From positions 2,132,043 through 2,196,042 of the forward strand of contig NC_014378.1 in assembly GCF_000144695.1 (NCBI RefSeq): DNA of 64,000 nucleotides, written 5' to 3'. Shown here in pieces: positions 36,851 through 46,600 of the stretch (within the stretch, counting starts at the first letter, position 1; each line of letters opens with the position of its first letter). A program made the position numbers and the translations under genes. This DNA comes from Acetohalobium arabaticum DSM 5501 (GTDB lineage: Bacteria > Bacillota > Halanaerobiia > Halobacteroidales > Acetohalobiaceae). The notes under the pieces are model-generated. The model had not been told where the DNA came from. It made no database searches and worked only from the letters and a program-made list of their open reading frames with translations.

Positions 36851-37840
36851 CTATCCTCCTATCTGTGACATCTGACGTTTATTTACTTCAAAATCAGTAT
36901 CTACTTTATCTCCTAAACCCTGTTTAGGTTTAACTAGAACTACCTGTCTTAAAGTCTCCATTAAATTCTTAGATTTACTGCTAGAACGAATAACTTTTCT
37001 AATATTGAACTCTTTATCAGCCAGGAGACAGGGCTTTAAAAATCCATCAGCCGTCAGCCTAATCCGATTACAGGATCTGCAGTAATGGTCTGAAATTGGA
37101 CTGATAAAGCCTAGTTTACCAACAGCATTAGGAAGCTTATAATATTTAGCCGGACCATTACCGATTCCTTCTTTAACCGGGATAAGAGAACCCAGTTGAT
37201 TAAGCCCTTCTTTAATCTCAGCAATCGAAATATAATGTTCTTTAGCCCACTTATCATTATCACCAAGCGGCATCACTTCTATAAAGCGAACTGTTATATC
37301 ATGATCCAGAGTCATGCGGGCAAAATCCTCTACTTCATTATCATTAACTCCTTTAATTAAAACTACATTCAACTTAACTGGAGTTAAACCAACCTTTTTA
37401 GCTTCTTTAATTCCCCTAATCACATCTGATAAAGAATACTTATCACTACAGGTTATTTCACCAAACTTACCAGGCTGTAAAGTATCCAGACTGATATTAA
37501 CTCTATCAAGTCCTGCTGTCTTTAACTCAGCTGCATACTCTGCCAATAAAGTACCGTTAGTTGTCAAAGCTAAATCCTCAATCTCCAGCTGTTCCAATTC
37601 TTCAATAAAGCTAACTAATCCTTTGCGCACTAGCGGTTCTCCACCAGTTAATCTAATCTTTTTAAATCCTAATTTAACTGCTGACTCAATTATATCATAT
37701 AACTCTTCATATCTTAAAATCTCATCATGCGTTTTTAGGTCTATTCCATCCTCAGGCATACAGTAAAAACAGCGTAGATTACAGCGATCAGTTACTGAGA
37801 CCCGTAGATAATCTATCTCCCGCCCAAATTTATCCTCCAT
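36851..37840 (-). CDS. moaA: GTP 3',8-cyclase MoaA
   Basis: The radical SAM enzyme performs the first step of molybdopterin synthesis. The SAM-cluster Cys motif is CNLRCFYC near the N-terminus and the second cluster is CRSCNRIRLTADGFLKPC near residue 265. I prefer the ATG at 37838-37840, after AGGTG; a GTG three codons earlier is possible. The usual C-terminal GG is absent, replaced by a longer tail (residues 285-329). It follows moeA directly. Confidence 0.93.
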   Translation of the reverse strand: MEDKFGREIDYLRVSVTDRCNLRCFYCMPEDGIDLKTHDEILRYEELYDIIESAVKLGFKKIRLTGGEPLVRKGLVSFIEELEQLEIEDLALTTNGTLLAEYAAELKTAGLDRVNISLDTLQPGKFGEITCSDKYSLSDVIRGIKEAKKVGLTPVKLNVVLIKGVNDNEVEDFARMTLDHDITVRFIEVMPLGDNDKWAKEHYISIAEIKEGLNQLGSLIPVKEGIGNGPAKYYKLPNAVGKLGFISPISDHYCRSCNRIRLTADGFLKPCLLADKEFNIRKVIRSSSKSKNLMETLRQVVLVKPKQGLGDKVDTDFEVNKRQMSQIGG

Positions 37841-37849
37841 TGGTTGCAC

Positions 37850-39718
37850 CTACTTTCTATCGATAATTTCTCCACAGTCTTCTGTATTATATCCAGCTAT
37901 CTTCTGTAGTTGAGATTTATATTCATTGCTCCTAACCACTTCCAATAATTTCTTGAGCTCTTCTCTTTCTACTTCACTTTCAAGAATAACTAAACTGGAA
38001 GTAATCTGGCCTAAACTGATAAAATCCAAATTAAATAATTCAGCTACACCTCGGCTGGCTAAACCTACATCTATAATTCCTTCTTTAACTAAATTAGCTG
38101 CATCTCGCCCTGTAATCTCTTCCTGCCTGTAGCCTACTATCTCTTGAGTATTAATCCCAGCTGTTTCTAATCTACTATCCAGCAGACGCCGGGCCGCTCT
38201 TCCCTGCTGTTGATTAACAAAGGAAAGCCCTTCCTGACTTAAATCCTCAACTCCATTAATTCCAAGGGAATTATCCGGTCGAACTACCAAACCTACCTCG
38301 CTCACTGCTAAGTTAACTACTACCGTTTCCTGCCTCATTCCAACTGTCTTCACTAAAGCTGCATTTGCTGCTTTCTGTTCTAAAGTATCAACAGCAGTCT
38401 CACTAGCCATATTCTTGAACTTCAGATTCAGCCCAACCCCCTGTAACTTAATCTGATTACAGAGAAGCTCATAGGCTAAATCCTCTTCGCCGGCTATCAA
38501 TAGATTCTGATTATAATCTATATCCCTTCGTAATTCAACTTCAACCTGCTTATTCTGCTTCATACCCTGCTTGAGAGCAGGAATTCTAATAAAGCCATCG
38601 GACTTCATTACTGAATTAATCACACCGGCTCCCCGCTGAAGAGGAACCGCTTTCAAGTCTCCATCTATGTGGGCTACATTAACCCGAACAAACTCCTCTT
38701 CTCCCAGTTTAGAGGTTAAATTCTGAGTTAATTCAGCCTTAACTTTCTCAGGCTGGCTGCAAGTTAGTCCTAGCAGCCTTTCTATAACCGGCCTCACAAA
38801 TAACTGAGTACCTAAATAGGCTGAAACAGGATAACCAGGTAACCCGATAACCAGTTTCTCATTGATTACTCCGGCCATCAAAGGCTTACCGGGTTTGATA
38901 GCTACACCATGAAATAATAACTCACCTAGATTCTCAATCACCTGAGAAGTATAATCCTCAGCTCCAGCCGAAGAGCCGGCAATAATTAAGACTAAATCAT
39001 ACTGCTGGCTTAACCGGTCGACTCGGTTTTTAATTAACTCATAGTCATCCTCTACTTTATCCGCCTTAACCGGAACTGCTCCCCACTCTCTTATCTGGCT
39101 GGCTATCACCCGTGAATTATATTCGACAATCTCTCCGGGCTGCAGCGAACTACCGGGGTCGACTAATTCTGTTCCCGTCGGCAGAATAGCTACTTCAGGC
39201 TCTTTTCTAACCTCTATTTCTGTAATGCCGCCGGCCAGTAAACCGCCGATCTCGGACGGTCCTAACTTAGTATTAACCGGGGCCAAAAGCTGAGAAGCAA
39301 GAATATCCTCGCCTATCGATCTAATATGCTGGCCTGGCGCTACCGATGCTGTAATCTCAATAGTGGCCTCATCCAGCTGATTCACATCCTCGATCATAAT
39401 AACTCCATTACAGCCTTCTGGAACTGCATCGCCGGTATCAACAAAGAAGGCCTCCTGGCCGATAGTCAGCTCTTTAGGATCCCTTTTACTAGCACCGAAG
39501 GTCTTATCTACATCAACTGCAAATCCATCCATTGCTGCTGCATAATAATGAGGCGAAGAATCCTCAGCATAGACAGCTTCGGCAGTTACTCGTCCTGAAG
39601 CATCTTCTACTTTTACTCTTTCTGTCGCCTCTCTATAATTACCTGCTAGATTATTTAAAATTATCTCTTTAGCTTCTGTTAAAGGTAATTTATCGAGATA
39701 GATATTCCTTTTCTCCAT
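37850..39718 (-). CDS. moeA: MoeA fused to a molybdate-binding-type PBP domain
   Basis: The 622-residue protein has a MoeA part (residues 1-400: AAAMDGFAVDVDK, GEIVEYNSRVIASQIREWGA and KPGKPLMAGVINEKLVIGLP) that inserts the metal into adenylated molybdopterin. The C-terminus (residues 410-615) is a periplasmic-binding-protein-like domain of the type linked to molybdate binding in the cytoplasm (NLLIAGEEDLAYELLC, ITGRDAANLVKEGIIDVGLA). It could sense or deliver oxyanion. It is the second moeA of the operon. Confidence 0.9.
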   Translation of the reverse strand: MEKRNIYLDKLPLTEAKEIILNNLAGNYREATERVKVEDASGRVTAEAVYAEDSSPHYYAAAMDGFAVDVDKTFGASKRDPKELTIGQEAFFVDTGDAVPEGCNGVIMIEDVNQLDEATIEITASVAPGQHIRSIGEDILASQLLAPVNTKLGPSEIGGLLAGGITEIEVRKEPEVAILPTGTELVDPGSSLQPGEIVEYNSRVIASQIREWGAVPVKADKVEDDYELIKNRVDRLSQQYDLVLIIAGSSAGAEDYTSQVIENLGELLFHGVAIKPGKPLMAGVINEKLVIGLPGYPVSAYLGTQLFVRPVIERLLGLTCSQPEKVKAELTQNLTSKLGEEEFVRVNVAHIDGDLKAVPLQRGAGVINSVMKSDGFIRIPALKQGMKQNKQVEVELRRDIDYNQNLLIAGEEDLAYELLCNQIKLQGVGLNLKFKNMASETAVDTLEQKAANAALVKTVGMRQETVVVNLAVSEVGLVVRPDNSLGINGVEDLSQEGLSFVNQQQGRAARRLLDSRLETAGINTQEIVGYRQEEITGRDAANLVKEGIIDVGLASRGVAELFNLDFISLGQITSSLVILESEVEREELKKLLEVVRSNEYKSQLQKIAGYNTEDCGEIIDRK

Positions 39719-39732
39719 TCTTCCACCCCATC

Positions 39733-40956
39733 CTAAAAGAGTTCTACTTTAACTTCTTCACCTGCGGTCAAACCTTCCCTGGCCAAAGGAACCTTAACTA
39801 AACCATCAGCCTCTACCATAGTCATAATTAGGCTTGATTCTCCGCGGACCGGTTTAGCTACTAAGCCGCTCTCTCCTTCTTGTAACGTAACGCGTAAATA
39901 ATCCTCACGGCCGGGATCCGAGCTAATATTCTGTTCAAACTCGGCCTTCACTGTAGATGGTGAGTCTTCGATTCCCATCTGGTGTTTGATATAAGGAGCT
40001 ACAAACTTCTTAAAGGTAACCATTACTGAAACCGGATGGCCCGGCAGACCATAAACCGGCAGATCATCCAACATAGTAAAGAGCGTCGGTTTACCCGGCT
40101 TAATAGCTATGCCGTGAATCAAGACATCTGTAGTCCCTACTTCCTCCAAGACATTATACGTAACATCTTTGACTCCTACTGAACTGCCGCCGGAGATAAC
40201 TAAAAAGTCAACCTCATCAGCCAGTTCAACAAGAGCCTGCTTTAAGGTTTCAGCATTATCCTCTATAATTCCGCCCTGAACAGGAATTGCTCCTGTTCTT
40301 TCCACTAACGAAGCTAGTGAATAAGTATTAATATCTCTCGTCTGTCCCGGCTTTAATTCATCATCTAGAGAAATTAATTCATTTCCTGTAGAGATAATTC
40401 CTACTTTAGGCTTCTTATAAACCTCTATTTCAGCAATACCTAGACCGGCTAAAGCGCCTACATCCTGCGGCCGCAGACGGTGGTCAGCCGATACTACTGT
40501 CTCCCCCTGGCGAATATCGCTGCCCTTCTGTACTATATTAGCCCCGGGAGAAACAGAAGTATAGACTCTAACCTCATCTGCTTTGGCTTCCGTTTTTTCA
40601 ACCATCACTACAGAATCGGCTCCATCTGGAATCATACCTCCGGTTGGAATCTCTACTGCTTGTCCAGCTTTCAACTTTAGTTCAGGTTTAACTCCCATCT
40701 CTACTTCTCCAATAATATCTAAAGTCTGCGGCTGCTCTTCACTGGCACCAAAGGTATCCTCGGCTTGAACAGCATAACCATCCATAGTCGACTTAGTAAA
40801 AGCAGGTAAGTCTTCAGCTGTCAATATATCACAGGCAGCTACTCGGTCTAATCCTTCTGTAACTCTTATCTGCTCTGTCTTTTTGTTCAGCTTAATATTT
40901 GATTCAATAATCTGATATGCTTCCTTGGAAGTAACTAATTCGAAAAAATCCATCAT
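39733..40956 (-). CDS. moeA: Molybdopterin molybdotransferase MoeA
   Basis: The 407-residue enzyme inserts Mo or W into molybdopterin. It has KSTMDGYAVQAEDTFGA, IPTGGMIPDGADSVVMVEKT, ISGGSSVGVKDVT and KPGKPTLFTMLDDLPVYGLP. Two adjacent ATGs can start it. With the fused copy downstream, the operon carries two moeA genes; in some bacteria one serves tungsten and the other molybdenum, but which is which cannot be read here. Confidence 0.94.
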   Translation of the reverse strand: MMDFFELVTSKEAYQIIESNIKLNKKTEQIRVTEGLDRVAACDILTAEDLPAFTKSTMDGYAVQAEDTFGASEEQPQTLDIIGEVEMGVKPELKLKAGQAVEIPTGGMIPDGADSVVMVEKTEAKADEVRVYTSVSPGANIVQKGSDIRQGETVVSADHRLRPQDVGALAGLGIAEIEVYKKPKVGIISTGNELISLDDELKPGQTRDINTYSLASLVERTGAIPVQGGIIEDNAETLKQALVELADEVDFLVISGGSSVGVKDVTYNVLEEVGTTDVLIHGIAIKPGKPTLFTMLDDLPVYGLPGHPVSVMVTFKKFVAPYIKHQMGIEDSPSTVKAEFEQNISSDPGREDYLRVTLQEGESGLVAKPVRGESSLIMTMVEADGLVKVPLAREGLTAGEEVKVELF

Positions 40957-40989
40957 TGGACTCCTTTCTTTACCTACAGTAATACATAT

Positions 40990-41175
40990 TTAAAAACAGC
41001 CTAATTGGCACTCTTTAATCTTAATATCCAGCTCTTCAACCAATTCACCTACTTTTCTGACAGATGTTTTTTTCTTCTTGGCAATCTTATGAGCAACAGC
41101 ACAAGTAATTACTCCATCAACAGCCTCTTTGTTAATCATGTCCTTGATCTCTTCTATTCTTTCTGCTTCGTTCAC
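40990..41175 (-). CDS. Small conserved protein with CQLGCF terminus, Moco operon
   Basis: The 61-residue protein reads DGVITCAVAHKIAKKKKTSV, then RKVGELVEELDIKIKECQLGCF. The ending CQLGCF with a helix-rich basic front resembles small proteins I know from Mo-cofactor gene sets in Clostridia, but it has no name I can give. The two end cysteines could bind metal or sulfur. It is first in the operon, immediately behind the Moco-like riboswitch. The start is GTG after GGAAGGGGGGG. Confidence 0.7.
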   Translation of the reverse strand: MNEAERIEEIKDMINKEAVDGVITCAVAHKIAKKKKTSVRKVGELVEELDIKIKECQLGCF

Positions 41176-41202
41176 AGTACCCCCCCTTCCAATAATCTTT
41201 AA

Positions 41203-41246
41203 AGGGGCCAGTATACTAAAGACAGACAGATAGTATACTGACCCCT
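41203..41246 (-). terminator. Long hairpin between Moco riboswitch and first gene
   Basis: AGGGGCCAGTATACTA (41203-41218) pairs with TAGTATACTGACCCCT (41231-41246) with one mismatch. On the minus strand CCTTTAAAG follows, a weak U-run. It lies where an expression platform is expected. Confidence 0.6.
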
Positions 41247-41254
41247 ATTTCTGT

Positions 41255-41352
41255 CTTCTTTCCAAACACAGGCGGCTTAAAAATTTCTTTTTAAACCTTA
41301 CCGACCACTCACCATAGAACCCCATCCACAGGTAAGGTGATTCGAAGACCAA
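41255..41352 (-). promoter_or_regulatory. Putative Moco/Tuco riboswitch
   Basis: Read on the minus strand, TCTTCGAATCACCTTACCTG, GATGGGGTTCTATGGTGA and GCCGCCTGTGTTT resemble the Moco RNA motif (the GGGTTC element and the GCCGCCTG near the 3' end). The genes downstream make molybdopterin, which fits cofactor feedback. My assignment rests on these motifs and on context; the pairing has not been worked out in full. Confidence 0.65.
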
Positions 41353-41490
41353 TAATTTCTAATATTCACTTATATAAGTCTTAAACAGCTTCTTTTTAAG
41401 AGCTGATCCCTTACAAATATTATTATATCATTCTATGTAAAATAATTAAAGATTAGAATATTTAATTTTCCTATTTTTTCAATTAAAAAA

Positions 41491-41526
41491 TTAACTGCCT
41501 AACTATTTAGATAGCCAGGCAGTTAA
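41491..41526 (-). terminator. Terminator after pbuG
   Basis: TTAACTGCCT (41491-41500) pairs with AGGCAGTTAA (41517-41526); on the minus strand TTTTTT follows. Confidence 0.85.
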
Positions 41527-41542
41527 TAATGAATTTAAATAA

Positions 41543-42859
41543 TTACATGAATGCATATCTTAAAATAAAGAGTAGAGCTAAAACATAAACTAAGGGATGG
41601 ACTTCATCTGATCTGCCGGAAATCAACTTCATTACAGGATAGATAATTAATCCGGCTGCAATTCCTTCGGCAATACTATAAGCAAACGGCATCATAACTA
41701 TAGTCATAAAAGCCGGAAATGCTTCTGTGAAGTCTTCAAAATCAATATCAGTAATTGCTCCCATCATCAAGACTCCAACAATAATCAAAGCCGGAGCTGT
41801 AGCTGCCTCTGGAACTAATAATACCAGCGGAGAGATTATTAAAGAAGCCAGGAATAAGACCGCTACTACAACAGCAGTTAAACCTGTTCTTCCGCCTTCC
41901 ATAATTCCAGCAGTACTCTCTACATAAGTAGTTACTGTACTGGTTCCCAGCATAGAACCAAATGTAGTTCCTACTGAGTCAGCCATTAATGCCTTACCGA
42001 CGCGGGGCAGCTTACCATCTTCGTCTAACATACCGGCCCGAGCACTGGTTCCAACTAAGGTTCCAATAGTATCAAATAAGTCAACAAAGGTAAAGGCCAG
42101 AATAATATTCAGCATACCGAAATCAAACAGTTCCGGAAAGCCTTCCGTAAAAGCACCAAAAGTCTCTAAACTAAGCTTTAAATCAAACGGAGTAAATCCT
42201 TCTTCAATCTTTACTATTCCCATTGGAATCCCAATTAGAGTAGTCAATATAATTCCAATCAAGATTGATCCTTTAACCTTGCGGGCCATCAGAATTCCGA
42301 TAATTAGTAATCCAATTAAAGCCAGAAGAGTATTCGGTTCAAGCAGATTTTCAGCTAAAGTAATTATTGTTGCTTCACTGGATACAACAACGCCAGCATT
42401 CTGTAATCCAATCAGAGCAATAAAGAGTCCAATTCCAGCACTAACAGCCCGCTTTAGAGAAAGCGGAATTGCATTAACTATAGCAGTTCTAATTCCGGTA
42501 ACAGTAATTATAATAAAGATAATACCTGAAATGAATACTGCCGCCAAGGCTGCCTGCCAGCTCAGTCCCATACCCAGAACGACTGTATAAGCAAAGAAGG
42601 CATTCAGTCCCATTCCCGGTGCTAAACCAAAGGGATAATTAGCATACAGCCCCATAATTAACGTAGCAGCCGCCGCTGAAATAACAGTAGCTGCCATTAC
42701 AGCTTCAAAAGGCATTCCAGCATCCTTTAAAATCATAGGATTAACAATAATAATGTAAGCCATAGTCATAAAGGTAGTTAAGCCAGCAATAATTTCTGTC
42801 TTAACCGTCGTATTATTCTCCTGCAGTTTAAAAAATCGATCCAGAAATCCCCGTTCCAT
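41543..42859 (-). CDS. pbuG: Adenine/guanine/hypoxanthine permease (AzgA/PbuG type)
   Basis: The 438-residue membrane protein of the NCS2/AzgA family has about 12 hydrophobic segments. It shows EIIAGLTTFMTMAYIIIVNP at the N-terminus, PFGLAPGMGLNAFFAY, and FVDLFDTIGTLVGT later, the usual purine-permease stretches. It follows guaA by 42 bases and is most likely co-transcribed with it under the purine riboswitch. Exact substrate (guanine/hypoxanthine or adenine) is not resolved by sequence. Confidence 0.9.
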   Translation of the reverse strand: MERGFLDRFFKLQENNTTVKTEIIAGLTTFMTMAYIIIVNPMILKDAGMPFEAVMAATVISAAAATLIMGLYANYPFGLAPGMGLNAFFAYTVVLGMGLSWQAALAAVFISGIIFIIITVTGIRTAIVNAIPLSLKRAVSAGIGLFIALIGLQNAGVVVSSEATIITLAENLLEPNTLLALIGLLIIGILMARKVKGSILIGIILTTLIGIPMGIVKIEEGFTPFDLKLSLETFGAFTEGFPELFDFGMLNIILAFTFVDLFDTIGTLVGTSARAGMLDEDGKLPRVGKALMADSVGTTFGSMLGTSTVTTYVESTAGIMEGGRTGLTAVVVAVLFLASLIISPLVLLVPEAATAPALIIVGVLMMGAITDIDFEDFTEAFPAFMTIVMMPFAYSIAEGIAAGLIIYPVMKLISGRSDEVHPLVYVLALLFILRYAFM

Positions 42860-42901
42860 AATTTACTATTCCTCCTTAATATTTAATTAAAAATGTTCGT
42901 G

Positions 42902-44452
42902 TTATTCCCATTCAATTGTAGCCGGCGGTTTGGAGGTTATATCATAGACTACTCTATTAACCTCTTTAACCTCATTTGTAATCCGGGTAGATATCTTCTC
43001 TAATAATTCATGGGGCAGTTTGGCCCAGTCAGCTGTCATAGCATCCTTACTTTTGACTGCTCTAATACCGATAGTATAACTGTAAGTTCTCTCATCACCC
43101 ATCACACCTACGCTGCGCATCGGCGGCAGAGCAGCAAAGTACTGCCAGATTTCTCTATTTAGACCGGCCTTCTTGATCTCTTCCCGCAGAATTGCATCGG
43201 CTTCCTGAACAATTGTTACTTTATCAGGAGTAACTTCGCCCAAGACTCTAATTCCCAATCCGGGTCCTGGAAAGGGCTGACGCCAGACTATCTCGGCTGG
43301 AATTCCTAACTCTTCTCCTACCTCTCTCACTTCATCCTTAAAGATATTCCGCAGCGGCTCGATCAGTTTCAGATTCATATCTTCAGGCAGGCCGCCTACA
43401 TTATGATGGCTTTTAATAGTAGCTGAATCATCAGTTCCTCCACTTTCTATTACATCGGAATAGATAGTTCCCTGAACTAAATATTCAATATCGCCTAACT
43501 TACCTGCCTCTTCATCAAAAACTTCAATAAACTCATTACCGATTATCTTCCGCTTCTCTTCAGGATCATCAACCCCTTCTAACTTAGCAAAGAAGCGCTG
43601 TTGGGCATCAACAGAGATCAGATTCATATCAAACTCCTGACCGAAGGTCTGCTTTACTTCCTCAGCTTCATTCTTGCGCAGCAGACCATGGTCAACAAAG
43701 ATACAGGTCAGTTGATCACCGATTGCTTCATGAACCAAAGCAGCTGCTACCGAGGAATCGACCCCGCCGGATAGACCGCAGATTACATGACTGTCGCCCA
43801 CCTCTTCTTTAATTTTAGCAATCTGTTCTTCAATAAAGTTAGAGGCTGTCCAGTTTCCGGAACAGTTACAGACTCTAAAGAGGAAGTTTTCAATTATCTC
43901 TCTTCCCCGAGGTGTATGTACTACCTCCGGATGGAATTGGACTCCGTAAAATTTACGCTGCGAATTACCGACAGCCGCTACGGGAGAATTATCGGTATAG
44001 CCTATTACTTCAAAGCCGTCAGGTATCTCAGCTACGCGGTCACCGTGGCTCATCCAGCACTTAAGCTCATCACCTAACCCATCCAGTAGATCTAAGCCTT
44101 GTTTGATAGTCAGCTCAGCATTACCGTACTCACGGTGGTCAGCTGCTTCAACCTCACCGCCGGGTAATAGATGACACATCATCTGCATTCCATAACAGAT
44201 ACCTAAAATCGGAATCCCCAAATCAAATATCTCTTCCTCCACATAAGGTGCATCTTCGCTATAGACACTGGACGGTCCGCCAGAAAAGATGATACCATCA
44301 GGATTTAATTCTTTGATTCTCTCTACCGAAACATCATACGGCAGTAGTCGCGAATAGACATTAGCCTCGCGAACTCTGCGGGCAATCAACTGGCTATATT
44401 GGGCTCCAAAATCTAGAACTAAGATTAACTCCTGTTTCTCTTTATTTTCCAT
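42902..44452 (-). CDS. guaA: GMP synthase (glutamine-hydrolysing)
   Basis: The 516-residue enzyme aminates XMP to GMP. The N-terminal class I glutamine amidotransferase has the catalytic Cys in [10 protein letters not shown] and His/Glu in FHPEV. The ATP-pyrophosphatase domain has the P-loop [14 protein letters not shown], and the C-terminal dimer domain ends KPPATIEWE as in the family. It is controlled by the guanine-type riboswitch upstream. Confidence 0.97.
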   Translation of the reverse strand: MENKEKQELILVLDFGAQYSQLIARRVREANVYSRLLPYDVSVERIKELNPDGIIFSGGPSSVYSEDAPYVEEEIFDLGIPILGICYGMQMMCHLLPGGEVEAADHREYGNAELTIKQGLDLLDGLGDELKCWMSHGDRVAEIPDGFEVIGYTDNSPVAAVGNSQRKFYGVQFHPEVVHTPRGREIIENFLFRVCNCSGNWTASNFIEEQIAKIKEEVGDSHVICGLSGGVDSSVAAALVHEAIGDQLTCIFVDHGLLRKNEAEEVKQTFGQEFDMNLISVDAQQRFFAKLEGVDDPEEKRKIIGNEFIEVFDEEAGKLGDIEYLVQGTIYSDVIESGGTDDSATIKSHHNVGGLPEDMNLKLIEPLRNIFKDEVREVGEELGIPAEIVWRQPFPGPGLGIRVLGEVTPDKVTIVQEADAILREEIKKAGLNREIWQYFAALPPMRSVGVMGDERTYSYTIGIRAVKSKDAMTADWAKLPHELLEKISTRITNEVKEVNRVVYDITSKPPATIEWE

Positions 44453-44497
44453 TGCTTTCCCTCCTGAAAATCAATAATATAATATTAAAATAGAAAA

Positions 44498-44530
44498 CTC
44501 CCAGTTTATTACCAAGACCCAAACTGGGAG
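44498..44530 (-). terminator. Intrinsic terminator of the purine riboswitch
   Basis: CTCCCAGTTT (44498-44507) pairs with AAACTGGGAG (44521-44530). On the minus strand TTTTCTATTTT follows. Confidence 0.88.
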
Positions 44531-44562
44531 ATAGGATACTATAAACATAGAACTACCGCTAT

Positions 44563-44629
44563 CTCGTAGACAGTCAGTTTACGGCTGACTGGTAGAAACT
44601 TTCGAGCCTTATTCTCGAGATTATACGAG
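44563..44629 (-). promoter_or_regulatory. Guanine-class purine riboswitch with atypical core
   Basis: Minus strand: P1 CTCGTA/TACGAG; the junction TATAATC; P2 TCGAG/CTCGA with loop AATAAGG; AAGTTTCTACC between P2 and P3; P3 CAGTCA/TGACTG with loop GCCGTAAAC. C74 equivalent (UCUACG) is C, which predicts guanine or a close relative. Two positions differ from the xpt consensus: A73 equivalent is U, and loop 2 reads AAUAAGG instead of GAUAUGG. It precedes a terminator and guaA-pbuG. Confidence 0.88.
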
Positions 44630-44718
44630 GTTAAGAGTGAAATATTTAATTCTATTCGTAGTATAAATCAGATTTTAATTATTGTCAAGTATAAGCTAAA
44701 GCAAATACCTACAGATCA

Positions 44719-46368
44719 TTAGATTTTAAATTTATCAACCAACTCCTGCAGTCTCTGAGCCATATTGGCTAATTCTTGCGAAGAAGCTGTAACTTCATTA
44801 GACATATTCTGAATATCATCTGTACTTGTATTTATCTGTTCACTTTTTTTCGCTAAATCTTGAGTAGCACCAGCAGTCTGTTCGATTTGGGTTGCTGTTT
44901 GATTACTTGCATTCTGAATCTCTTCAAATACCTCTCCGGTTTCTGTAGCTACTTTCCGACTCTTTGTTGCTTTCTCTTTTACTTCCTTGACTGCTTTTAA
45001 ACCAGTGTCAGTTTTACTTTGAGTTTTATCTATTAAACTGGCAATTTGTTCCGTAGCTTCATTAGTCTCCTCGGCTAATTCTCTAATTTCCTCTGCTACA
45101 ACAGCAAATCCCTGGCCGGCTTCACCTGCTCTAGCTGCTTCAATTGCTGCATTTAAAGCTAATAAGTTAGTCTGTTCAGATATATTAGTGATCATTTCAA
45201 CTATATTATCTATCTCCTGAGAAGTATTATCCAGTTCATTAATTATTCCTACTGCTTCATCAATTGATTGGTTAATTTCATTAATACTGATTAAAGTTTC
45301 TTCTATGTTATCATTACCAACTTCAGTTTTAGAACTGGATTCTTGAGCAAAACTGGTCACTTCCTCAGCGCTAGCTGATATTTCTTCAATACTTGCTGAT
45401 ATATCTTCTACTAATTCATTAGTAGTTTCTATAGTTGCATTACCCTCCTGAGCTGAAGCTGATAATTCTTCACTATAGGCTGATAAATCTTCTATATTAT
45501 CCAATAACTCTCTTATTAAATCATTCAACTGATCAACTGCATCATTATACTGCTGGGCTAAATTACCTAATTCATCCTGACTGTTAACTTCTAATTTATT
45601 CTGCAGATCTCCAGCAGCCAGTCTATGCATTCCATCTAAGACAGGATTTAAATTTCGCTTTATATAATTAGCAATCCAATTTATAATTAAAAACATAACT
45701 ACTAAAGATATAACCAAAATTATTCCTATAAAGATTAAAGTTTCACTTTTAAAGTTACTGATCTCTTTTTTAGGTTCAGTTAATTTACTATTAATCACAG
45801 ACTCATAAGCACCTGAGCCAATTAACCAGTCTGTTCCTTCAATTGGTTCAATATAAGCAAATTTACTCTCTTCTTGGCCGGTTTCAGGATGTTCATAGAT
45901 ATAATCAACAAAGCCTCCTCCAGCTTTAGCTGTATTAACAATATCTCTAATAAAATACTTGCCATTGGCATCCTGCAGATCCCATCTATTGGTCCCCTGC
46001 TTGTCTGGAGTAGGAGGTAAGGCTACAACTTCTCCTTCATAATTATAGATAAAATAATATCCTGCTTCTCCAAAATCAACTTTATTATTTGTACTTACTA
46101 TTAATTCTTTTAATTCCTCTTGAGATAGATTATCATTATTTTCTTCATAAATATCAGACATCAATTGAGAAGCTGTATGTACTGAATCCTTAATTCTCAT
46201 TTGTTCATCATTTAATAATAACTTTTCTAAAGTTTTCGTGCTAGTTTCCTGGAAAGAATTAAACTTTAAAAGAATTCCGGAGCCTATAACTAATAATGAT
46301 ACTAACAAACTAAGGCCTATTCCCAACAATATCTTCTTTTTTAAAGATAAATTTTTAAAGTTCCCCAT
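44719..46368 (-). CDS. Methyl-accepting chemotaxis protein with single Cache domain
   Basis: The 549-residue receptor has an N-terminal membrane helix (residues 13-32), a periplasmic single-Cache sensor (about residues 40-200, with [20 protein letters not shown] and [11 protein letters not shown]), a second membrane helix (about 210-230), a HAMP domain, then a cytoplasmic signalling domain containing [20 protein letters not shown]. It would pass a small-molecule signal, perhaps a carboxylate, to CheA. Its C-terminus resembles the receptor remnant at 3515. No che genes are adjacent. Confidence 0.9.
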   Translation of the reverse strand: MGNFKNLSLKKKILLGIGLSLLVSLLVIGSGILLKFNSFQETSTKTLEKLLLNDEQMRIKDSVHTASQLMSDIYEENNDNLSQEELKELIVSTNNKVDFGEAGYYFIYNYEGEVVALPPTPDKQGTNRWDLQDANGKYFIRDIVNTAKAGGGFVDYIYEHPETGQEESKFAYIEPIEGTDWLIGSGAYESVINSKLTEPKKEISNFKSETLIFIGIILVISLVVMFLIINWIANYIKRNLNPVLDGMHRLAAGDLQNKLEVNSQDELGNLAQQYNDAVDQLNDLIRELLDNIEDLSAYSEELSASAQEGNATIETTNELVEDISASIEEISASAEEVTSFAQESSSKTEVGNDNIEETLISINEINQSIDEAVGIINELDNTSQEIDNIVEMITNISEQTNLLALNAAIEAARAGEAGQGFAVVAEEIRELAEETNEATEQIASLIDKTQSKTDTGLKAVKEVKEKATKSRKVATETGEVFEEIQNASNQTATQIEQTAGATQDLAKKSEQINTSTDDIQNMSNEVTASSQELANMAQRLQELVDKFKI

Positions 46369-46600
46369 TAATCTACTCCCCCTAATGATATGCTTTATTA
46401 ATAAAAATAACCCTAATTAATACACCCATCTGATGGTATGACCATCAGTTCCAAAAAACAACAAATAACAGTTATAATTTTCTGCCTTTTTAACTATATT
46501 GTTGATATTTATCCTGATTCCTCTTTTTATGTTAAAATTAAATTAAATTTACCCTTTATTTTATAAATCAAATGATATTTAAGTACTTTAACGCATTTTT

